This document shows positions 58,224 to 64,000 of a stretch of DNA of 64,000 bases, one piece after another; within the stretch, counting starts at the first letter, position 1, and every line of letters starts with the position of its first letter. The position numbers and the translations under genes are program-made. Source of the DNA: Hepsetus odoe (Eukaryota > Chordata > Actinopteri > Characiformes > Hepsetidae); NCBI GenBank assembly GCA_017165825.1, contig CM029386.1, positions 13,887,017 through 13,951,016 of the forward strand. Direction: 5' to 3'. The notes under the pieces were generated by a model, which saw nothing but the letters and a program-made list of their open reading frames with translations, was not told the origin of the DNA and made no database searches.

Positions 58224-59177
58224 AAAAAGTGTCCACTGGGAAAAAGGCTGAAGTTGTATCCATGATTATCTGCCCGATCACAGAGTGTACCTCCTCACCG
58301 CTGCAATCCCGTTTCCTTTCATCCCTGAAAATGACTAACATGTTAATCACGGTGAATAAAGGCAGCTGACGCTTCACGGGTGGCTTCCAGAACCCAGGCA
58401 TACGTGCAGGAGCTAAAGGTGCAGATCGGGCCTTTTCGATCAGGTGACGAGGAGTCCAATCAGAGGTGGGCTCTGTGGGGTTACTTTCTTTGGGGGCTCC
58501 GAGTCGAGGCACTATAGACCAGCTTTTGTTCCAGAAACCCAACCACGATGATGACTGGAAGCTTCAGCACACATGCCTGTAATTTGCCTAGAGCTGGAGC
58601 CGAGGTGTGGGTGACTAATTTACAAGGCTGGAGCCCAGCAAATCTGGCTTTTCTTGCCACCTCAAAAAAAAAAAACAAAAAAAAAAAACTAAGCAAAGAG
58701 AATCGGGGCCGAGGACAGCCATGCACACCTTTAAGGGGGCGAGCTGTTCCGTTCTGCAGCTCCTGTGGGGGTCTTCTCCTCTTTTGTTAAGCAAACCTAA
58801 AAAAAAGGACAGAACACCCCATCTGAGCAGGATCAACTCGGGAGGATGGAAACGGGACACCGAGACCAGGCCCGCGGGCCCGAAGCTGCTTTCACAGCAG
58901 TTAGACGCTGAAGGCAGGCGCGGGGGTCGGACGGGGTTTAAAGGTGTCCGAAGAGGAGAAATCTGGGCGAAGGGGGGTTAAAAGCTCGACTCAGCCTTCC
59001 GTGTATTCCCGACGGATTGTTCCCAAGCGGGACAAAAAGGCAGAGAGGGGGAGAAGCGGGTGGGCTCGTTTACGCAGGAAGGCTCGGTTTAAGACCGAGC
59101 AGGGAGCAGCCCGGGATATTCCGCTGGGAGATACGAGTTTTGAATGTCTTTCACCCCCCCCCAAAATTGTGGAAAAC

Positions 59178-59209
59178 CGAGGAGGAGGAGGAGGAGGAGG
59201 AGGAGGAGG
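59178..59209. repeat. (GGA)n tract
   Basis: About ten GGA/GAG units on the + strand in the CpG-rich region. Confidence 0.85.
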
Positions 59210-59456
59210 GGGTAAAAAGGGGGAAAGGAAAAAACGGCGGGGTGGGAATCGCCGAGCTTCCTCTGGAGTCTCCAGCCATTTGCTGCGAGTCCAAACCGAG
59301 AGGAGGGCCACAGAAAAGAGGCCCGCGAGACGGGCCCGATCCCCCGATAAGCGTCCCGGGCTGGGACACCGCGAGCGCCGGGAGGCCAGGCGTGTTTAGA
59401 GAGCAGGGAGGAGAAGGAGAGCAAAAAACAAACAAACAAACAAAAACACGTCTTAC

Positions 59457-59543
59457 CGCGGCGACGGTGAACCCACTCCACATACGGGTCTCTCCATTCC
59501 GAAAGAAAGTTTCCGTAAACAAACAAACACGAACCGGAGAGCA

Positions 59544-59574
<31 letters not shown>

Positions 59575-59830
59575 CTTCTTCTTCTTCTCCTCTCTCTCTC
59601 TCTCTCTCTCTCTCCTCGCTCTCTCTCTCCTCTCGGGGAAAGGGGGTGAAATATTCCACAAGCGAGAGCTTTTCCAGCTCTTATAATCCGGGAGGTGAGG
59701 AAAAAGTCGTTTTGTTGCGTTTTCCTCCAGAAAGGAGAATAAAAAAAGTCCTCCAGCAACAACAACAAAAAAAAAAGGCCCCACTTTCGGCGCGGCTCAA
59801 AATCTCAGCGGCTCACTAGAAACCCAGGCA
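59457..59830 (-). other. bcl9: Candidate first (untranslated) exon of bcl9
   Basis: The 3' boundary is the donor GTCGCCGCG|GTAAGA (GT at 59456-59455). The 5' end is a guess. The would-be transcript contains a (GA)n run followed by (GAA)14. Long frames across it on either strand are low-complexity products of these repeats and are not proposed as proteins. Confidence 0.35.
59545..59614. repeat. (CTT)14 plus (TC)n polypyrimidine tract
   Basis: 14 perfect CTT units at 59545-59586 followed within a few bases by a TC run at 59591-59614, all pyrimidine on the + strand and purine on the bcl9-sense strand. Similar CT and GA runs occur at about 59871-59912 and 59967-59987. Confidence 0.95.
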
Positions 59831-60523
59831 GGGCTACATGGCTGCTCCAAGACGTCCCAAACTTGTGCAGCCTCTCTCTCTCTCTCTCTCTCTCTCCCTC
59901 TCTCCCTCTCTCTCAAAGAAGTTGTTCCTGTTTCGCCAAAGGTTGGGGGAGGGGAGCTTTACACCGAGAGAGAGAGAGAGAGAGAGCAGCACTCGCTTTT
60001 GTGAATGGCTCTGATCCTGAAAACACAAGCACGCAGGCAGCAGTTTGTTAACGGGCCTCTGGCTGGGTTGGTTTGTTGTCTTCGCTCTGTGCTGAAGACC
60101 CAGAGCTGGGTGATATCAGTCCCGGTAAGATCACGGTGTTAAAAATAGCTACAGATCACGTCCTGGAGCAACACAAGCACTAATGCAACAGCAGAGAGAG
60201 GAAAAAAGGGGGGTTGCTTTTATTTGTGTTGGTATTTATTTCGCAGCTGACACTTCTGAGGCTGTGCTTTTGCGGTTTGGAGAAGAACGGCGCAAAATGT
60301 GCGCAGTTAGGGGCGAAAAAAGGCGCAGAGAGCCCAAATTCCTTCACCCTGCGCTCTTTTCTCCGCGCCGCTGCGGCTGATCTCGGCGTTTAGTGTGTGT
60401 GAGAGTGAGAGAGTGAGAGAGTGAGAGAGAGAGAGAGACCGGGTGGGGGGAGTGGACGAGACAGATCATTTTCACTGCGATGGAAACGACGAGGCTCAAC
60501 TTGGCTTCCTCTTCGAATTTTCC

Positions 60524-60590
60524 GTTCCACCTTAAGCGGCGCCGCGCTTACGGTTTGGCTCCGACGTCGCCGCACCATTTAAGGTGGAAC
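60524..60590. repeat. Inverted-repeat (foldback) element
   Basis: GTTCCACCTTAA at 60524-60535 is perfectly complementary to TTAAGGTGGAAC at 60579-60590. Inside, GCGGCG can also pair with CGCCGC. A GC-rich loop separates them. It may be a small foldback or MITE end, or a cruciform-capable regulatory sequence. Confidence 0.7.
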
Positions 60591-60600
60591 AGAAAGTTCC

Positions 60601-61079
60601 AACCAGAAGGTAAACGCAACGAGAACTACGGAAACCTGACATTGGTCGCTGACAAAACGCTGGAATTGCAGTTTGTGTAATCCAGCAGGCTAAATAATCA
60701 TAAAAGAGAAGAAAAACAGCTTTTACATGGTTGCTAAACCTTTCTTATTAGAAAAAAGCAGCTGATGCCCCCCCGTCGCCTCTGCTAATGGTTTAGTCCA
60801 ACATGTAGAATGAGTCTAGCTCAGGAGTGAATGTGCAAACTGGCTGCATGGTGTTAAAATCCTTTGTTTATTTAAAGCTTCCTTTTTAAATGATCTCAGA
60901 TATTTGCTGTGCAGTCCTCCAGTATAGATCCTGTGTAGCAAGCTAGCCGTAATAAAACGAAAATAGTAAATAAAGGATATAAGAATAAAGGCAGGACATT
61001 TAATCTAATTGCCATTAAAACCAAACTTCATCTGGGGGAAAGACAGTGAGGTGAGAACGCTGTTTAGTGCAGCTTTAAA
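60601..61079. other. Upstream of bcl9, nothing recognised
   Basis: AT-rich sequence with no supported gene or repeat. Confidence 0.5.
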
Positions 61080-61556
61080 CACTATCGTTCCTCCTCATCT
61101 GACAGAAAACTCAGTGCTGGATCTCAACCCCTCCCTCTGCAACTGGATCCGGGACATCCGGAGTGGGAGACCCCCAGTCAGTCAGGATCAAGAGCAGCAC
61201 CTCCACACTGAGCACAGGGACTCCTCAGGGCTGTGTGCTCAGCCCTCTGCTGTTCACACTCATGACCCACCACTGCGCAACCATGCACAGCTCTAACCAC
61301 ACCATCCATCACATCTGCTGATGATACCAGCATTGTGGGTCTGATCAGTGGTGATGATGAGGCAGCGTACGGAGATACAAGCCTCACTGAACCAACAAGC
61401 TGTCTCAGAATGTTGACAAAATTAAAGAGATGGCGATTGACTTCAGATCCACATAGTGAACCATTTGCACTGAACAGCTCCCCAGTGCAGATGGTCCACA
61501 GCACTACGTTCCTTGGTTTTTGCATCACGTGGAGCCTCCACACCAGGAAATGAGAT
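61080..61556 (+). pseudogene. LINE reverse transcriptase fragment, decayed
   Basis: Scattered over three frames are the pieces LDLNPSLCNWIRD, a GTPQGC-like motif as 'ACTCCTCAGGGCTGTGTGCT', LSPLLFTLMTHH, a degraded ADD motif region ('TCTGCTGATGATACC'), LISGDDEAAYGD and KEMAIDFR. This order is that of the non-LTR retrotransposon reverse transcriptases common in fish (L2/Rex-like). Several frameshifts and stops make it non-functional. Confidence 0.75.
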
Positions 61557-61954
61557 TTATGTCAAGGTTTACATTATTACAGAGATCAGTATGATAAAAA
61601 TACAATTGGCACCGCCCTGCACGCCACTACGGTGAGCACCATTGCAAATTCTTAAGCAACACAGTGATTTTGCTGCAAGTGAACATGTTAGTTATAATAA
61701 AGCGATAAACAACACACTGTCCTGCAGATCAACACCACACTGTATTGTTACATCCCTAGTATTTGCCGAAAATCCCTGCACACATGGTAATCGACCCATC
61801 GGACGGTGACTAAAGATTAAAGTTGGAATCAAATCATGACTAAGCCTCCCACCAATCAAACAGTACTTCCCCAAAGTGACAAATGAAACGAAATAAATTC
61901 TGTGCTCACTCACACAAACACTCAGTGAGCTGTAAATGTGTGTATTTAACCAAT

Positions 61955-62160
61955 CCTAGGCACACTGGCACACACACCAGCAGCAGTGGGCTGCAATGCT
62001 TGCCCCCAGGGGGCAGTTACAGGGTTAAGTTCCTTGCCCAGGGGCACTTCTGTTGTGGGTGCAACCCAAACACACACATCTTTCCTACAGGTCCAGGGGA
62101 TCGAACCAGCAACCCTTTGTAAGCACTCTTCTTTAAACATTACATCACAGCTGCCCCACA
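61955..62160 (-). repeat. SINE family 3, tRNA-like head
   Basis: The - strand reads GGGGCAGCTGTGATGTAATG ... GGTTGCTGGTTCGATCCCCT (B-box-like) ... CCCTGGGCAAGGAACTTAAC. Different in sequence from families 1 and 2. Confidence 0.55.
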
Positions 62161-63874
62161 ATAAAGAACAAAGGAAAAAAAGCCCTGCATTTGGTGAAAG
62201 TTACGTCTCTCATTTTAAACGCTGTTGCTTTCCCGCCCTTGCTGTATTGCAATGTGCAATGAAGTCACTTTAAACCCACACAGTTGTTCATTCACTCATT
62301 CATACCCTGACTACCTTAATGCTTACTATAATGACCTAATAAACGTCTAATAAATGAGCTTAGAGACACACACACACACGACTCGGTCACAGACAACAGG
62401 AAATCATTTTTTTCCCCTTCATCTGATCGGCCTGTTCCTCAGAGATGATTTTATAACAAAACCGCTTTAAGAGGCAAAACAAGCGAAGGTTCAAAAAAAA
62501 AAAAAGGCAAAGGATTTCATAAATAAAAGCCATACTGAGCAGAGCGAAGTACAACAGAGGCAAGGTGTTTACTTATTTAAACAACAAGATATTGCTGTTT
62601 ATTCCGAGCCAGAAATAGTGCACACACACAAAAAAAAGGAAAAGGGGAATACAATTCCTTTAATTCCTCCAACAGCAAAACTGAGCGGTCTGTGTTTGTG
62701 TATCTGTGTGTGTGCAGAGGTGAAAATGCAAGTAGTTTGTGTGTTATTGTACAGAATATTAAATGTGTGTGTGTGTAGGGGGGTGCTCGAGGGATTAACT
62801 GCATTTTGTTCGCAGCCTAATCCTGAACATGAACCCTCACTACTACTACAACAACCACTGCTTCTACATCCACCCAGGAGAGAGACGGAGAGATAGAGAC
62901 AGGAGAAACGGGAGCTAAAAACAACCACAACCTCCACCTCTCCCTCTCCTGCCTCCATCCGAGGGGATGTTCTTATTCCCCAAGACGTTTCCCAGCAATT
63001 GCTCTGGCCATTTCTACCCGCTTTGCAGGTTCTCGCGCCAGGTCCCCCAGAACACATCAGGAAAGGAAATAGACCATCTACCCCCCCTCCCTTTTTCCTC
63101 CAGAACTAATACACACAAACAATGCTCCCCTGTCGACAGGAATGAAAACGTCTGCTGTTGCCCGTCCAGGAGAATCAGTTAGAGGAGGACAGCAAACGGA
63201 CTGTTTACAGCTCTGCCGTGCTGGCAAAATAACACCAGAAGCTTATGTCCCGTTTGCATGTTTTGAGGGATGACGTGGTCTTCAGGTGAGCAGAAGTCAA
63301 AGTAAAATTGTGAACAAACTGCAGGATATAATTTAATTAATTGTTTAACATTTCCCATCTGATCCAACAGGACAGTATCAGAGCCAGTCAAGGAGTTGTT
63401 AATACACCAGTATCAATAGTCCAATGCAATTCCTGTCGTTTGCTAAGGCTACTCAAGTCTGCTGTGCTTCATTTATGCTATAGTCACGCCCCCATTAATC
63501 ATGCAGGCTCTGAACGTCTTCACCAAAGCATAGTATGATTTAAAAGGTCATAAAAAAATAAAATGCGTTATGTAGCCACGCTCATACAGAACCTTTCCAG
63601 CAAAATAATCTAATTTTACATTTTAAAAACCCAGATTTCAGACATGACCTGACATCACGAAAGCTAATAGTACCAGGCATGTTTCTACAAAGCTCCCCTT
63701 TTTCAGCTTTCAACATCTTGTCTATCAAATTAGTCCATTTCTTGACAAACTGGACAAACCGATCAATGGAAATGGTTCAAAATTACTTGTTCACACCAAA
63801 CTACATTTAAAGTTAACAGTTTCCCTTCTATTGGTTTTGTCCCAACAGCTACACTATATGAGATTAATATAATG
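62161..63874. other. Upstream intergenic, no gene recognised
   Basis: Contains short CA/GT tracts (62367-62380, about 62764-62776), an A-run at about 62493-62505 and an A-run at 62629-62637. Frames on both strands lack family features. Confidence 0.5.
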
Positions 63875-64000
63875 GAAGGGGGGCATATTGGTCGTGGGTT
63901 CGATCCCAGGTGGAGCGTCCTGGGTCCTTTCTGTGCTGAGTCTGCTTGTTCTCACTGTGTCTGTGTGTTTCCTCCCACAGTCCAAAGACAAGCACGTCAG
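63875..64000 (+). repeat. Dispersed fish repeat, cut by the window end
   Basis: Contains 'GTCGTGGGTTCGATCCCAGG' followed by 'GTGTTTCCTCCCACAGTCCA' and 'AAGACAAGC'. This order (B-box-like head, then the 'TTTCCTCCCACAGTCCAAA' body) is a widespread SINE-like or LINE-tail repeat of teleosts, recognised from general knowledge. It runs off the right edge. Confidence 0.55.

Larger units (their letters stand above)
55926..59456 (-). other. bcl9: Candidate first intron of bcl9
   Basis: Bounded by the donor at 59456-59455 and the acceptor at 55927-55926. Contains SINE family 1 pieces at 56913-57041, 57038-57150 and 58014-58223, A-runs and no coding sequence I can support. GC and CpG content rises from about 58700 upward. 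Confidence 0.4.
58700..60600 (-). promoter_or_regulatory. bcl9: CpG-rich promoter region of bcl9
   Basis: CpG dinucleotides are frequent here and scarce elsewhere in the window, as expected of a vertebrate CpG-island promoter. A strong - strand donor, CCGCG|GTAAGA, lies at its centre, and bcl9 is the only gene in this orientation downstream. No TATA box is evident. Several GA, CT and GGA tracts are included. The exact start site cannot be placed. Confidence 0.5.

Noticed and set aside
59089..59784. A 231-codon - strand frame and overlapping frames in the CpG-rich region
   Set aside because: The products are runs of Lys, Arg, Glu, Leu or Ser translated from GAA, GA and GGA repeats. Nothing protein-like remains outside the repeats.
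62599..63057. 152-codon - strand frame upstream of bcl9
   Set aside because: Low-complexity Ser/Cys/Val runs from CT and GT repeats. No splice or family evidence.

Overview
The window is vertebrate nuclear DNA and almost certainly comes from a teleost fish. It has intron-rich genes with GT-AG splice sites, long AT-rich introns, many (CA)n, (GA)n and poly-A tracts, many copies of tRNA-derived SINEs, and decayed Tc1/mariner elements of fish type. Most of the open reading frames are chance or repeat-driven. Two protein genes are convincing: a single-coding-exon connexin, gja5 (Cx40 class), on the + strand, and bcl9, a Wnt/beta-catenin co-activator, on the - strand. They converge tail to tail. 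GJA5 and BCL9 are also neighbours in human 1q21, so synteny supports both calls. I saw no ACP6-like gene between them.

Layout. 1-6026 is gja5 upstream sequence or intron with one SINE. 6027-7355 is the gja5 coding exon and 3' UTR, ending in an AATAAA. 7356-9298 is the spacer between the gene ends. 9299-10867 is the probable bcl9 3' UTR. The bcl9 coding exons, read on the - strand, run from the start codon at 23964-23962 to the TGA at 10870-10868. I could join seven constitutive exons in frame (1455 codons plus stop) and one extra in-phase 111-nt exon (1492 codons if included). The joined protein has the Pygopus-binding HD1, the beta-catenin-binding HD2 and the conserved C-terminal blocks. Above 24351 lies a roughly 35-kb 5' non-coding part of bcl9 with two candidate untranslated exons (40369-40441 and 55704-55925). 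A CpG-rich promoter/first-exon region ends in a strong splice donor at 59456. 60-64 kb is upstream of bcl9 and holds an inverted-repeat element, a decayed LINE reverse transcriptase and SINE fragments.

The most interesting item is the 111-nt bcl9 exon at 16920-17030. It encodes a basic plus acidic segment resembling the NLS-bearing segment of the paralogue BCL9L, which the human BCL9 protein as I know it lacks. It is phase 1-1, and a (CT)n microsatellite forms the pyrimidine tract before it, so it looks like a cassette exon. Other points of note are an in-frame upstream ATG that would extend the bcl9 N terminus, a NAGNAG acceptor, alanine expansion in BCL9, glycine expansion in the connexin loop, tRNA-Ala and tRNA-Gly relics, and a head-to-head SINE pair inside a bcl9 intron. 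No CRISPR array, operon or other prokaryotic feature is present. Coordinates of untranslated exons, UTR ends and repeat edges are inferred from signals alone.
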